Shown here piece by piece: positions 44,083 to 53,534 of a stretch of 64,000 nucleotides of DNA. The DNA is from Novimethylophilus kurashikiensis (GTDB lineage: Bacteria > Pseudomonadota > Gammaproteobacteria > Burkholderiales > Methylophilaceae). The position numbers and the translations under genes are program-made. The stretch covers positions 124,001 to 188,000 of the forward strand of contig NZ_BDOQ01000002.1 in the NCBI RefSeq assembly GCF_003112435.1, written 5' to 3'. How positions within the stretch are numbered: the stretch's first letter is position 1; the number at the start of each line of letters is the position of its first letter. Under the pieces are notes generated by a model. The model did not search any database. It saw only the letters and a list, made by a program, of their open reading frames with translations, and had not been told where the DNA came from.

Positions 44083-44549
44083 TTGAAGAGCAAGCTGTCG
44101 TGGTCGCCGTGGAAGGCGACCGCGCACATCTGGAAATCCGTCGTAACGCGCCTTGCGGGCTTTGCGGCACCACGCAGGGCTGCGGGGTATCCCTATGGGG
44201 CCGATTGTTCAAGCGCAACAGTGGCGGATTCTGGACGTCGAATGCACTGCAAGCCAAGGTTGGCGAAGCTGTGATTATCGGCATAGAGGAGGGCGCATTG
44301 CTGGCCGGTTCGTTGACGGCCTACCTTATACCCCTTGTGCTGGTTTGTATCGGCGCATTTATCGGTAGTGGCGCTTCTGCATCCCGCGTTGGCGGCGATG
44401 CGGGGGCTGTCATCGGCGCCCTGGCCGGCCTCTTTGCCGGTTTCGTATGGGTCAAGTTCCAAACGCAACGCCGTGAGACGGACGGGCGTTATCAGCCCGT
44501 GATGTTGCGGCGCGGCGAATTGGTGTCTATTCGTCATTGTTCAAGGTGA
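44079..44549 (+). CDS. rseC: RseC/MucC membrane protein
   Basis: 156 residues. A cytosolic N-terminal part carries a cysteine cluster (CGLCGTTQGCG). Two membrane helices follow (about 80-100 and 110-130), with a Gly/Ala-rich second helix. RseC positively modulates sigma-E activity in E. coli and is related to the SoxR-reducing system protein. The ATG overlaps the rseB stop (ATGA), so translation is coupled. A full-length family member. Confidence 0.9.
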   Translation: MIEEQAVVVAVEGDRAHLEIRRNAPCGLCGTTQGCGVSLWGRLFKRNSGGFWTSNALQAKVGEAVIIGIEEGALLAGSLTAYLIPLVLVCIGAFIGSGASASRVGGDAGAVIGALAGLFAGFVWVKFQTQRRETDGRYQPVMLRRGELVSIRHCSR

Positions 44550-44555
44550 TTCTTT

Positions 44556-45980
44556 ATGATGCGAAAGCTCTGGGTTACAGCCCTTTTCCTGCTCTCATTC
44601 ACGACGACTGTATTGGCCAAAGACCTGCCTGATTTCACCGAACTGGTGGAAAAGCAGGGGGCTGCAGTCGTTAATATCAGTACCGTCACCACTGTGCACG
44701 CCAACGGCGGCAACGGCATGATGCCGTTCCCCAACGTGCCGGAGGATGATCCTTTCTACGAATTTTTCCGCCACTTCGCGCCTCCAGGATCGCAAGGGCC
44801 GCAAGGTCCGGGCGGGCAGGGCGGTGGTCAGGATTACAAGACCCAATCGCTGGGCTCCGGGTTCATTGTCAGTTCGGACGGCTATGTGCTGACCAATGCA
44901 CACGTGGTGAACGACGCCGACGAAGTCATCGTCAAGCTGACTGACCGCCGCGAGTTCAAGGCCAAGATCATCGGTTCTGATCCGCGTTCCGATGTCGCCT
45001 TGATCAAGATCGAGGCTACCGGTCTGCCCAAGGTTACACTGGGCGATCCTACGCAACTTAAGGTCGGTGAATGGGTTGTTGCCATCGGTTCGCCCTTCGG
45101 ACTCGAGAACACCGTGACGGCTGGTATCGTCAGCGCCAAGGGTCGCGCCCTCCCGCAGGAAAATTATGTTCCGTTCATTCAGACCGACGTGGCTATCAAT
45201 CCGGGTAACTCCGGCGGTCCGTTGTTCAACATGAAAGGCGAAGTCGTCGGCATCAATTCCCAGATCTATAGCCGTTCTGGTGGCTATATGGGACTGTCGT
45301 TCGCCATTCCGATCGACGTGGCGATGGACGTGCAAAACCAGCTCAAGTCCACCGGCAAAGTGTCGCGTGGCTGGCTGGGAATCGGTATCCAGGAAATCAC
45401 CAAAGAGCTGGCGGATTCCTTTGGCATGAAGAACACCAACGGTGCCTTGGTGGCAGGCATCGAGAAGGGTAGTCCTGCCGAGCGTAGCGGTTTGGAACCG
45501 GGGGATGTGATCATTCGTTTCGACGGTAAACCGGTCGTTAATTCTTCTGATTTGCCGCGAATTGTCGGTGGCACCAAGCCCGGCAAGGACGTCACAATGG
45601 AAGTGCTGCGCAAAGGTGCAACGCGTAACCTTTCAGTTAAAGTCGGTGAGATGCCGGACGAGAAAGACGAAGCCAAGGCTGCGCCGCGCGGCCCGGCCAA
45701 GGTAGAGCCCAACCGCCTCGGCTTGCAGTTACGCGATCTGACGCCGCAGCAAAAGAAGAAACTGGGCAAGAACGGCTTGCTGGTTTTGAACTCCCAAGGG
45801 ACTGCTGCGCTTGCCGGCATTCGCCGCGGCGACGTTGTGCTGGCTGTCAACAACAACGAAGTGCAAGGTGTCGACCAGTTCAACAAGCTGATCGACGGCA
45901 TGGTTGGCAAGACTGTCGCGTTGCTGATCCTGCGCGGAGACAGCACCTTGTATGTGCCGGTAAAAGTCAACGGGAAGTAA
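44556..45980 (+). CDS. mucD: Periplasmic serine protease DegP/MucD
   Basis: 474 residues. The signal peptide ends near VLA (residue 21). The trypsin-like domain has the triad His116 (TNAHVV), Asp146 (SDVALI) and Ser219 (GNSGGP). A Gly/Pro/Gln-rich loop lies at about 78-92. Two PDZ domains follow (about 260-345 and 380-465). It degrades or refolds misfolded envelope proteins, and its place behind rpoE-rseABC links it to sigma-E control. A strong bidirectional terminator follows. Confidence 0.95.
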   Translation: MMRKLWVTALFLLSFTTTVLAKDLPDFTELVEKQGAAVVNISTVTTVHANGGNGMMPFPNVPEDDPFYEFFRHFAPPGSQGPQGPGGQGGGQDYKTQSLGSGFIVSSDGYVLTNAHVVNDADEVIVKLTDRREFKAKIIGSDPRSDVALIKIEATGLPKVTLGDPTQLKVGEWVVAIGSPFGLENTVTAGIVSAKGRALPQENYVPFIQTDVAINPGNSGGPLFNMKGEVVGINSQIYSRSGGYMGLSFAIPIDVAMDVQNQLKSTGKVSRGWLGIGIQEITKELADSFGMKNTNGALVAGIEKGSPAERSGLEPGDVIIRFDGKPVVNSSDLPRIVGGTKPGKDVTMEVLRKGATRNLSVKVGEMPDEKDEAKAAPRGPAKVEPNRLGLQLRDLTPQQKKKLGKNGLLVLNSQGTAALAGIRRGDVVLAVNNNEVQGVDQFNKLIDGMVGKTVALLILRGDSTLYVPVKVNGK

Positions 45981-45993
45981 TCTTTCCCGAACG

Positions 45994-46020
45994 AAAAAGG
46001 GCGCCGCGGCGCCCTTTTTT
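45994..46020. terminator. Bidirectional terminator between mucD and serB
   Basis: AAAAAGGGCGCC is mirrored by GGCGCCCTTTTTT around a two-base centre, giving a GC-rich stem with an A-tract on the left and a T-tract on the right. It can end both the mucD (+) and serB (-) transcripts. Confidence 0.9.
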
Positions 46021-46039
46021 ATTGGTAGTTGCCTCGCGA

Positions 46040-46870
46040 TCAATTCCGCAGCAGGTGAACCACACCCTCGAGTCCGCTATGGTTGAGCGCGAATGTAGCC
46101 TGGGTCTGCACTACGGGTTTGGCGTGATAAGCCACTCCGGCGCCGGCTACGGCCATCATCTTGAGGTCGTTGGCGCCATCACCCACGGCAATGACTTGTT
46201 CCTTGATCAGGCCCAGTTCTTCGCGGATACGAATCAAACTGTCAGCCTTGCCCTGAGCATCCAGGATGTTGCCTAACACCTTGCCAGTCAGTTTGCCGTC
46301 GATTATTTCCAAAGTATTCGAATACGCGTAGTCGAGCCCAAGTCGGTTCTTGAGGCGGTCGGTGAAGAAGGTGAATCCACCTGACACCAACAGTGTGCGA
46401 ATACCGTGTTTTTTGAGTTCGCCCAGCATGTATTCTGCGCCCGGATTGAGATGCAGGCGTTCGTCGTAGACGCGTTGCAGTGCGTTTTCGTCGAGACCGT
46501 TGAGCAGGGCCACGCGCCGGCGCAGGCTTTCTGCAAATTCGATCTCGCCGCGCATCGCGCTTTCGGTAATTTCCGCTACTTGCGGCTTGAGGCCGTACAT
46601 ATCGGCGATTTCGTCGATGCATTCGATCGAAATCAAGGTTGAATCCATGTCCATGACGACGAGGCCGACCTGATCGAGATTCAACTCGTCCGGAACGAAC
46701 GCGTAGTCCAGACTTTGCTCGCGGCAATAGCTGCCGATGGCTTCGTTCGTTTCTACACCCTTGAACACATGCGCCGTCTCGGCGATTTGGGTTGCCTGAA
46801 CTCCGGCCAGGGATGCAATGCGGGCCAACGATTCAGAGGTGATAGATGGGCCTTGGATGACGAGACGCAT
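46040..46870 (-). CDS. serB: Phosphoserine phosphatase
   Basis: 276 residues. HAD-family enzyme for the last step of serine synthesis. The nucleophile motif is VVMDMDSTLISIECIDEIAD, motif II is LVSGGFTFFTDRL and motif III/IV is GDGANDLKMM. The first ~75 residues form an ACT-like regulatory part, as in E. coli SerB. ATG at 46870. Convergent with mucD. Confidence 0.96.
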   Translation of the reverse strand: MRLVIQGPSITSESLARIASLAGVQATQIAETAHVFKGVETNEAIGSYCREQSLDYAFVPDELNLDQVGLVVMDMDSTLISIECIDEIADMYGLKPQVAEITESAMRGEIEFAESLRRRVALLNGLDENALQRVYDERLHLNPGAEYMLGELKKHGIRTLLVSGGFTFFTDRLKNRLGLDYAYSNTLEIIDGKLTGKVLGNILDAQGKADSLIRIREELGLIKEQVIAVGDGANDLKMMAVAGAGVAYHAKPVVQTQATFALNHSGLEGVVHLLRN

Positions 46871-46889
46871 GGGGGAGTCTGTAAACAGA

Positions 46890-46920
46890 AAAGCCGCGGA
46901 TTATAACATCGCGCGGCTTT
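46890..46920 (-). terminator. Terminator hairpin with a -10-like loop upstream of serB
   Basis: AAAGCCGCG and CGCGGCTTT form a perfect 9-bp stem with a 13-base loop, followed on the minus strand by TTTTCTGTTT. It ends the glycine-zipper gene at 46938. The loop reads TATAAT on the minus strand, so it may also hold the serB -10 box. Confidence 0.7.
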
Positions 46921-46937
46921 GGTAACGGGACGGGCGA

Positions 46938-47510
46938 TTACATGGGCTTCCAGGTGCCTTCGCTGACCTGGCAGGCTTTTTCGCGCCGTTTTTCGTTGAC
47001 GCCATCACCTCGGATGGCGAGGTCATATTCTCTACATTTGCGGCCATCGATATCCAAGCCGCGTACTGGCGTGACACGGTAGCTCAAGCCGCTATTGGGG
47101 TTGTCCCAGACGACGCTGTTACGGTCGGAGGCAAGCTCCAGTGCGTGGCCGATACAAGCGCGGTCAGCTTTGTCCATTTGTTCGCCGATTTGATGGCCGA
47201 CTACTGCGCCCAGTACGGAGCCAATAATGATGGCAACCGTTCGGCCGTCGCCTTTCCCCACCGTCGATCCGATTGCACCGCCTACGACACCACCCAGCAC
47301 TGCGCCTATCTTGTCTCGATCGCAAGTACCCTCGACGATGCCGTAGTCGTCATCCCAGCGCTTGCCGGAATAGCCGGTGTAATAGGGATCGTGCTTTTTG
47401 CGCCAACCGTGCGCTGGCGCCCAGGGAGGTGGATCCGCATAGACCGAAGGAGATGCGGGGAGAATCAGGGCCAGGCCTATCAAGGCCAGGGCGGTACGGG
47501 TGGTTTTCAT
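46938..47510 (-). CDS. Glycine-zipper envelope protein
   Basis: 190 residues from the ATG at 47510, which has AAAGG six bases upstream. The signal peptide ends near SVYA (about residue 25). The PPWAPAHGW and KHDPYYTGY stretch, then a glycine zipper (GAVLGGVVGGAIGSTVG and IIIGSVLGAVVGHQIG), resemble the 17-kDa surface antigen / glycine-zipper 2TM family. The C-terminal half (WDNPNSGLSYRVTPVRG...CREYDLAI) matches outer-membrane SmpA/17-kDa-type proteins. The molecular role is unknown; no lipobox was seen. The longer open frame upstream overlaps msrA on the other strand and is not used. Confidence 0.85.
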   Translation of the reverse strand: MKTTRTALALIGLALILPASPSVYADPPPWAPAHGWRKKHDPYYTGYSGKRWDDDYGIVEGTCDRDKIGAVLGGVVGGAIGSTVGKGDGRTVAIIIGSVLGAVVGHQIGEQMDKADRACIGHALELASDRNSVVWDNPNSGLSYRVTPVRGLDIDGRKCREYDLAIRGDGVNEKRREKACQVSEGTWKPM

Positions 47511-47588
47511 GATGAACCTTTCATTGTTGTGATTGCCGAAAAGTTGTAATTTAACCAATAACGTATGAGACCACAGACGGAGGACAGG

Positions 47589-48134
47589 ATGGTTGCCCAA
47601 CTCGAAGTCGCTACATTCGCCGGCGGTTGTTTCTGGTGCCTTGAAGCCGTATTCCGACAATTGCGGGGTGTGTCGTCTGTGGTTTCCGGTTTTATGGGCG
47701 GCACGTTGCTGAACCCAACTTATAAGCAAGTATGCGAAGGAACGACAGGGCATGCCGAAGTTATTCAGGTGACGTTCGATCCGCAAGTAGTTGCCTATCG
47801 CGATTTGCTTGAAGTCTTTTTCGCCAGCCATAACCCGACCACGCTTAATCGCCAGGGCAACGACATCGGCACGCAGTATCGTTCTGCCGTTTTCTACCAT
47901 GACGAAAAACAACGGTTAGAGGCAGCGCAAGTTATTCGGGAAATCAACGCCAATGGCCTTTGGCCGAATCCGGTAGTGACGGAAGTGACGCCGTCAAGCC
48001 AATTCTATTCGGCCGAGTCCTACCATCAGGATTATTTCGCCAACAATACCCGTCAGCCCTATTGCCAGTTGGTGGTGATGCCCAAGGTTGCCCATGTTCG
48101 GGAGCAATTCCCGGACATGGTCAGTGTCGGCTGA
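47589..48134 (+). CDS. msrA: Peptide methionine (S)-S-oxide reductase
   Basis: 181 residues. Repairs oxidised methionine. The active-site motif GCFWCLEAVF has the nucleophile Cys14. Other family parts are GHAEVIQVTFDP, HNPTTLNRQGNDIGTQYRS and AESYHQDYF. The start is ATG at 47589 behind GGAGGACAGG; an ATG 24 bases earlier has a poor ribosome site. The 3' end overlaps the 3' end of corA by 14 bases. Confidence 0.96.
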   Translation: MVAQLEVATFAGGCFWCLEAVFRQLRGVSSVVSGFMGGTLLNPTYKQVCEGTTGHAEVIQVTFDPQVVAYRDLLEVFFASHNPTTLNRQGNDIGTQYRSAVFYHDEKQRLEAAQVIREINANGLWPNPVVTEVTPSSQFYSAESYHQDYFANNTRQPYCQLVVMPKVAHVREQFPDMVSVG

Positions 48135-49191
48135 GCCACTGCCTTCGCCAGAAGATCAGCCCCATGACGCTGGCGATGGTGGCCATGCCTCCCATCGCAA
48201 CCCAGAAACCGTCGGCGCTATCGAGTAGCGGTATATATTTGAAATTCATGCCGAATACGCCTGCAATTAAGGTTGCAGGCATGAACAGCATGGCCATTAC
48301 GGTCAGAGCACGCACTTCCATGTTGACCCGTTTGCTGATGCTGGAAAGATAAATGTCCAGCATGCCGGCGAGGAGGTCGCGCAAGGCCTCCAGCGATTCG
48401 ATGAAATGCACGGTGTGGTCGTAGACATCGCGCAGGTACAGGACGGTTTCGTGGGTAAAAAAGCCCGATTCGTTGCGGATCAGGCTATTGACGACTTCGC
48501 GCAGCGGCCAGACGGCGCGACGTAGAGTTACGCTCTCGCGCTTGAGCTTATGGATGTTTTGCAGGACGCAAGTCGTCGGTTTATCTAGCACTTCGTCTTC
48601 CAGCGTCTCGCAATCGTCGCTAATTTGCTCCAACGCAATGAAGTACCGGTCGACGATGATATCGAGCAGGGCATAGGCGAGATAGCCGGGGCCTGCAGTG
48701 CGGATGTGGCCCTTGTTGGCGCGCAGCCGTTCGCGCAGCGGATCGAATGAGCCGGTGCGACGTTCTTGAAAGGTCAGCACGAAATCCCGACCCAGCACGA
48801 TGCTCACTTGCTCGGAGCCGATGAGCATGGAGGATTTGTCGTAGCTGAAAAAGCGTGTGACAAGGAAAAGGTAATCGTCGTAGGTGTCCAGCTTGGGGCG
48901 CTGGTCGGTATTGAGGATGTCTTCCAACACCAGGGGGTGCAGGTTAAACGTCCGGCCGATCTCGGCCATGAGGTCGGGGTCGTGCAGCCCGTAGACATTG
49001 AGCCAGCGCGTGCCGACTGCTTCCGGCAGGCAAAGGTCGGTCAGGTTGCCTGCGGCTTTCTCGGTGAGCTGGTTGCCATCGAAACTGATCAATACCAGTT
49101 CCGGCCGCTCCGTTTTTACCTCGCCGATATGGATCAGCGAGCCTGCTGGCAGCCCGACTTTTTCCGAACGTCTTTTGTGTTTTCTTGACAT
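48121..49191 (-). CDS. corA: CorA-family magnesium/cobalt channel
   Basis: 356 residues. A large N-terminal cytosolic domain (about 1-290) is followed by two C-terminal membrane helices with the GMN signature between them (VFGMNFKYIPLL). The long willow helix region includes RDVYDHTVHFIESLEALRDLL. It forms a pentameric Mg2+/Co2+ channel. The charged N-terminus MSRKHKRRSEK is not a signal peptide. Convergent with msrA. Confidence 0.95.
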   Translation of the reverse strand: MSRKHKRRSEKVGLPAGSLIHIGEVKTERPELVLISFDGNQLTEKAAGNLTDLCLPEAVGTRWLNVYGLHDPDLMAEIGRTFNLHPLVLEDILNTDQRPKLDTYDDYLFLVTRFFSYDKSSMLIGSEQVSIVLGRDFVLTFQERRTGSFDPLRERLRANKGHIRTAGPGYLAYALLDIIVDRYFIALEQISDDCETLEDEVLDKPTTCVLQNIHKLKRESVTLRRAVWPLREVVNSLIRNESGFFTHETVLYLRDVYDHTVHFIESLEALRDLLAGMLDIYLSSISKRVNMEVRALTVMAMLFMPATLIAGVFGMNFKYIPLLDSADGFWVAMGGMATIASVMGLIFWRRQWLSRH

Positions 49192-49261
49192 CCCCGCATC
49201 CTACATCACTTGCTTCAACTTTTCAGTGGGTTACAGTGCGTACAAGCTTGATCTGAACAGG

Positions 49262-49534
49262 TTATCGAGAACGTAGGGCTTGCTGGATTTTCAGCGCCAG
49301 CACGAGGGATGAAAGACCGAGGGTGATGATGTTGGCGACAAATACCGGCAGGCTGTCGATCAACAGCCCGTAGATCATCCATAAGGCCACGCCTAGGGTA
49401 AACAAGGCATACATCGGGAGCGAGATGCCGGAAAGATCCCGTGTGCGCCAGGATTGCCAGGCCTGCGGAATGAATGCGACCGTGGTGAGAAAAGCTGCGG
49501 GATAGCCGACGAGATCGTGAAATTGTGGGGACAT
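49262..49534 (-). CDS. SemiSWEET small sugar transporter
   Basis: 90 residues with three membrane helices, the minimal MtN3/PQ-loop unit that dimerises. The PQ motif is TVAFIPQAWQSWRTRDLSGIS, and WMIYGLLIDSLPVFVANIITL gives helices 2-3. AGGA lies six bases before the ATG. Sugar specificity cannot be told. It follows corA after a 70-base gap with no recognised signal. Confidence 0.9.
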   Translation of the reverse strand: MSPQFHDLVGYPAAFLTTVAFIPQAWQSWRTRDLSGISLPMYALFTLGVALWMIYGLLIDSLPVFVANIITLGLSSLVLALKIQQALRSR

Positions 49535-49706
49535 TGTTATTCCTGCATCTAAAATCGTGAGCCGAAAACCTGCCTAGATGAAAATAGGGGTGGGATTGTA
49601 CCCCGGCAACGAAGCTTGTTATGTACGACGACAGGTTTGATCTTCAAATCATCAGGACATTGAGCGTACTATTCGGGCTTGCTCTACAACAAATAGGTTT
49701 AATTCA

Positions 49707-49970
49707 TTGCTTGGTTTTATTGTCTCTACCATCACCTTTTCCATTGTTGCTAGGTTGTTGACGTGGCAGATGGAAAAGCAGGGTGCGATGGTTCCACGTC
49801 AAAAATTCATGGTCATGGTGGCCGCAACCCTGATTTCCATGGGAATAGGCTGGGGTGTGGATCGTCTCGATGGCGATGCCGATGCGCCTTCACGTCAACT
49901 CTCGGTCGCGCAAATATTGCATAGCGGTGATCCGGTGCTGATTGCGAAATTTTTGATCGGCATTAATTAG
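49707..49970 (+). CDS. Small two-helix membrane protein, unrecognised
   Basis: 87 residues from a TTG at 49707. Two hydrophobic stretches (about 2-19 and 34-50) flank a short basic loop; the tail RQLSVAQILHSGDPVLIAKFLIGIN is soluble. No family was recognised. No ribosome site stands out, and the next ATG would remove the first helix. Codon use looks protein-like. 49535-49706 and 49971-50123 hold nothing else that I could support. Confidence 0.5.
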   Translation: MLGFIVSTITFSIVARLLTWQMEKQGAMVPRQKFMVMVAATLISMGIGWGVDRLDGDADAPSRQLSVAQILHSGDPVLIAKFLIGIN

Positions 49971-50123
49971 GCGGCAGGGATTCAGCCGCGAACAGCCGTG
50001 CCATACGGCGGTCTTAGTTAAAGAATGAGATCAAAGAATTTGAAACGGTGTGATCAATACGTGGGAGAATGCGGGCCAGAGAATTCTGAAGCGGCTTTGA
50101 TCGATGCGGGTAACGGTAAAAAC

Positions 50124-50161
50124 AAAAACGCACCGTCTGAATTCAGTTCGGTGCGTTTTTT
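50124..50161. terminator. Terminator downstream of tRNA-Leu
   Basis: AAAACGCACCG (50125-50135) pairs with CGGTGCGTTTT (50149-50159) around a 13-base loop. It is flanked by A-rich and T-rich runs, so it works in both directions. It ends the minus-strand tRNA-Leu transcript and would block plus-strand read-through into rnr. Confidence 0.85.
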
Positions 50162-50166
50162 GGATT

Positions 50167-50253
50167 TGGTGCCCAGAAGAGGACTCGAACCTCCACAGTG
50201 TTGCCACCACTAGGACCTGAACCTAGCGCGTCTACCAATTCCGCCATCTGGGC
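50167..50253 (-). tRNA. tRNA-Leu (anticodon CAG)
   Basis: Read on the minus strand, the acceptor stem GCCCAGA pairs with TCTGGGC. The D arm contains AATTGGTAGACGCG. The anticodon loop TTCAGGT between CTAGG and CCTAG gives CAG. A long variable arm (GTGGCAACAC region) marks a class II leucine tRNA. The T arm has GGTTCGAGTCC. The 3' CCA is encoded at 50167-50169. Confidence 0.95.
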
Positions 50254-50267
50254 TAGAAAGTCCGCGC

Positions 50268-50295
50268 ATTTTAAATGAAAGAACGAGTTTGTCAA
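50268..50295 (-). promoter_or_regulatory. Sigma-70 promoter for tRNA-Leu
   Basis: On the minus strand, TTGACA (50295-50290), a 16-base spacer and TAAAAT (50273-50268) are followed by a GC-rich discriminator (GCGCGG), typical of stable-RNA promoters under stringent control. It overlaps the start region of the divergent rnr gene. Confidence 0.75.
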
Positions 50296-52701
50296 ATGAA
50301 AAATAAACGCCAAAGCAAGGATCCACACGCCGAGCGAGAGGCCGAACGTTATGAAAACCCCCTCCCGAGTCGTGAATTTGTCTTGCAAGTCATGGAGGAG
50401 GAAGGAGCCCCCGTTGCAGTTGAGCAACTGTATAAATTAGTGGGTATCCGCAAGGCGGAACGCGATGTCTTTAATCGCCGCTTGGCGGCCATGGAGCGCG
50501 ACGGGCAGATCATCCGCAACCGCAAGGGTGCATTGTGCCTAGCGGAGAAGTTGGACCTTATCGCTGGACGCGTACAAGGCCATCAAGACGGCTTCGGTTT
50601 TCTCATTCCCGACGGCGGCGGCGAGGATTTGTTCCTCTCGCCCCGGGAAATGGCACAGGTGCTACACGGCGATCGTGTGATGGTGCGGCCCGGCGGGTTG
50701 GATCGAAGAGGTCGGCGTGAAGGCAAGATCGTCGAGGTGCTGGAGCGCGTCAATAAACAACTGGTTGGCCGGTTGATCCGCGAGCAAGGCGTTGTGATGG
50801 TGGCAGCCGAGGACCACCGCTTTAACCAGGATGTGCTGATTCCGCCGGGGCAAGACATGAAAGCCAAGGCCGGGCAGGTGGTGATGGTCGAACTGATCGA
50901 GCAACCGTCCGCATACGCCAAGCCGATAGGGCGGGTGGTCGAGGTACTGGGTAATTATGCCGACCCAGGCATGGAGATCGAAATCGCCTTGCGCAAGCAT
51001 TACTTGCCGCATCAGTTCTCGCACGAAACCATGGCCTTGGCCGAGCAATTCAAACCCAAGGTGTTGGCCAAGGACTGGAAAGGGCGCATCGACCTGCGTG
51101 AATTGCCGCTGATCACCATCGACGGCGAAACCGCACGCGACTTCGACGACGCCGTATATTGCGAGCCTATCGCTACGTCAGGCGATAAGAAGGAGCCCAA
51201 GGGGTGGCGCCTGGTCGTCGCGATTGCTGATGTGAGTTTCTATGTGAGGCCGGGCGACGCATTGGACAAAGAGGCTTACGACCGCGGCAACTCGGTATAT
51301 TTCCCCCGGCGCGTGATTCCCATGTTGCCCGAGGCGTTGTCTAACGGCCTATGTTCGATCAACCCGGATGTGGACCGGCTATGCATGGTGTGTGACATGC
51401 AGATCGACGGCAAGGGCAAGATCAAGCGCTATAAGTTCTACCCCTCGGTAATGCGTTCCAAGGCGCGGATGACCTATACCAAGGTCTACGACATGATCAT
51501 CAATCCCGAAGGCGAGCTGGCCCGTGAATATGCGCATATCCAGCCGCATGTGCGGAACCTGTACGATCTCTACCAAGTGCTGGTCAAGGCGCGCGAGAAG
51601 CGCGGGGCGATCGAGTTCGAAACCACCGAAACGCTTATGATCTTCAACGACCAGGGCAAAATCGACCGGATCGAGCCGGTGGTGCGGAACGATGCCCACC
51701 GTCTGATTGAAGAATGCATGCTGGCAGCCAATGTCTGCGCCTCGGATTTCCTCAAGGAGCACCACCATCCCGTGCTCTACCGAATCCATGAAGGGCCCAC
51801 CGAGGAAAAGCTGGAGAAGGTACGCGGTTTCATGGCTGAATTCGGCTTCCAGCTGGGCGGCGGGGATGCGCCTCATGCCAAGGACTACTGCAAGCTGCTA
51901 GACAAGATCAAGGGGCGGCCGGACGAGCAGTTGCTGCAAACGGTATTGCTACGGTCGATGCAGCAAGCGGTCTACAGCCCGGATAACGTCGGCCATTTCG
52001 GTCTCGCCTACGAATCCTATACGCACTTCACTTCGCCGATCCGCCGATATCCTGATCTTTTGGTTCACCGTGCCATCAAGGCCGTGCTGGAGGGCAAGAA
52101 ATACAAGCCCGGCAATTGGGTCGAGCTGGGCATGCACTGCTCGATGACCGAGCGGCGAGCCGATGAAGCGACACGCGATGTCCAGACCTGGCTCAAGTGC
52201 TACTACATGCAAGATCGCGTCGGCGAAGTGTTCGAAGGCACAGTCAGCGGCGTGGCGAGTTTTGGCCTGTTCGTGGCGCTGGATGGCGTCTACGTCGAGG
52301 GCTTGTTGCACGTAACCGAGCTGGGCAACGATTACTTCCACTTTGATAACGTGCGGCACATGATGACGGGCGAACGTACCGGTAAGAGTTTCCGCCTGGG
52401 CGATCGGGTGCGGATCAAGGTGGCTCGTGTCGATATGGAAACCAGCAAGATTGATTTCGTGCTTGCGTCGCTAAATGAGGCGTCGGAGTCGACGCCGGGC
52501 GAGAAACCGGCCAAAATGCCGGCCGCGAAGAAACCGGCAAAGGCAACAACTGCAAAAACAGATGGCGCAGGACGAGGGCGTAATACCTTGGGTCTGCCCG
52601 CTGCGCCAGGCCGCAAGCCCAAAAGCAAATCCACTTCGCCGCGCACGTCGCGCGCTACATCCAAATCCACCCGCAGCACGAGAGGCTCCAAGAAGAAATG
52701 A
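50296..52701 (+). CDS. rnr: Ribonuclease R
   Basis: 801 residues from ATG 50296. 3'-5' exoribonuclease that degrades structured RNA. The order is an N-terminal winged-helix region ([23 protein letters not shown]), cold-shock domains (about 80-220), the RNB catalytic domain with [18 protein letters not shown], the S1 domain ([21 protein letters not shown]) and a Lys/Arg/Ser/Thr-rich tail of about 70 residues. An in-frame ATG at 50275 falls inside the divergent tRNA promoter. Neither start has a good ribosome site, so the start is uncertain. rlmB overlaps its stop (ATGA). Confidence 0.95.
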   Translation: MKNKRQSKDPHAEREAERYENPLPSREFVLQVMEEEGAPVAVEQLYKLVGIRKAERDVFNRRLAAMERDGQIIRNRKGALCLAEKLDLIAGRVQGHQDGFGFLIPDGGGEDLFLSPREMAQVLHGDRVMVRPGGLDRRGRREGKIVEVLERVNKQLVGRLIREQGVVMVAAEDHRFNQDVLIPPGQDMKAKAGQVVMVELIEQPSAYAKPIGRVVEVLGNYADPGMEIEIALRKHYLPHQFSHETMALAEQFKPKVLAKDWKGRIDLRELPLITIDGETARDFDDAVYCEPIATSGDKKEPKGWRLVVAIADVSFYVRPGDALDKEAYDRGNSVYFPRRVIPMLPEALSNGLCSINPDVDRLCMVCDMQIDGKGKIKRYKFYPSVMRSKARMTYTKVYDMIINPEGELAREYAHIQPHVRNLYDLYQVLVKAREKRGAIEFETTETLMIFNDQGKIDRIEPVVRNDAHRLIEECMLAANVCASDFLKEHHHPVLYRIHEGPTEEKLEKVRGFMAEFGFQLGGGDAPHAKDYCKLLDKIKGRPDEQLLQTVLLRSMQQAVYSPDNVGHFGLAYESYTHFTSPIRRYPDLLVHRAIKAVLEGKKYKPGNWVELGMHCSMTERRADEATRDVQTWLKCYYMQDRVGEVFEGTVSGVASFGLFVALDGVYVEGLLHVTELGNDYFHFDNVRHMMTGERTGKSFRLGDRVRIKVARVDMETSKIDFVLASLNEASESTPGEKPAKMPAAKKPAKATTAKTDGAGRGRNTLGLPAAPGRKPKSKSTSPRTSRATSKSTRSTRGSKKK

Positions 52702-53444
52702 GTAGTACCCGTATCATATTCGGCTTTCATGCCGTCGCCGGCCGCCTGCGCCAGAACCCGACCAGCATTCAAGAAGTTTGCATCGACAAAACGCGTAACG
52801 ACATGCGCATGCAGGATTTGCTGCAACTCGCCGAACAGAAGGGGGTTCGCGTCATGCAGATGGAGCGCGAACGCTTGGACGGCTTGTCTGCGCACGGCCG
52901 TCACCAAGGCGTGCTGGCAAGGGTTGAAGATGCGCCACTGCCGTATCAGGATATCCACGATATCCTCGAATCCGACCTCGACGAGCCGCCGTTGCTGCTG
53001 GTGCTGGACGGTGTGGAAGACCCGCACAATCTCGGCGCTTGCCTGCGGGTGGCCGACGCCATGGGCGTCCATGCCGTCATTGCACCCAAGGATCGCGCTG
53101 CAGGCTTGAACGCCACGGTGCGTAAGGTTGCCTGCGGCGCGGCCGAGAGCGTCCCGTTTATCGCTGTGACCAACCTGGCGCGTACCCTGCGCGAGTTGAA
53201 GGAGGCCGGCGTGTGGCTGGTCGGGGCTGCGGCAGAGGCGGAGGGCGATTTGTTCACGACCAAGCTCACCGGTCCGATTGCGTTAGTGATGGGGGCGGAG
53301 GGAACCGGGCTGCGCCGTTTGACGTCTGAAACCTGCGATGCGTTGGTACGCATTCCAATGTTCGGTACGGTAGAGAGCCTCAACGTTTCGGTTGCCAGCG
53401 GCATGTGTCTGTACGAGGCGAGACGCCAACGTTCGACGGCTTGA
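52698..53444 (+). CDS. rlmB: 23S rRNA (guanosine-2'-O)-methyltransferase RlmB
   Basis: 248 residues. TrmH-type SPOUT enzyme that methylates G2251 of 23S rRNA in E. coli. The N-terminal domain begins [21 protein letters not shown] motifs are [35 protein letters not shown] and [18 protein letters not shown]. The ATG overlaps the rnr stop, the rnr-rlmB order known from E. coli. Confidence 0.97.
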   Translation: MSSTRIIFGFHAVAGRLRQNPTSIQEVCIDKTRNDMRMQDLLQLAEQKGVRVMQMERERLDGLSAHGRHQGVLARVEDAPLPYQDIHDILESDLDEPPLLLVLDGVEDPHNLGACLRVADAMGVHAVIAPKDRAAGLNATVRKVACGAAESVPFIAVTNLARTLRELKEAGVWLVGAAAEAEGDLFTTKLTGPIALVMGAEGTGLRRLTSETCDALVRIPMFGTVESLNVSVASGMCLYEARRQRSTA

Positions 53445-53534
53445 GCCGACGGCCGCGGCTGAGCCGGTGGTTTATTTAAACCGGCTAACGTGCTATTTTA
53501 TCGGGTTTTTCAAACCCTCAATTTTGGAGTCATC

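Noticed and set aside
50025-50213. 62-codon plus-strand frame before the tRNA
   Set aside because: It runs through a terminator hairpin into tRNA-Leu on the opposite strand.
53450-53490. AGCCGG/CCGGCT inverted repeat between rlmB and ndk as a terminator
   Set aside because: Only six paired bases and no T-run after it.
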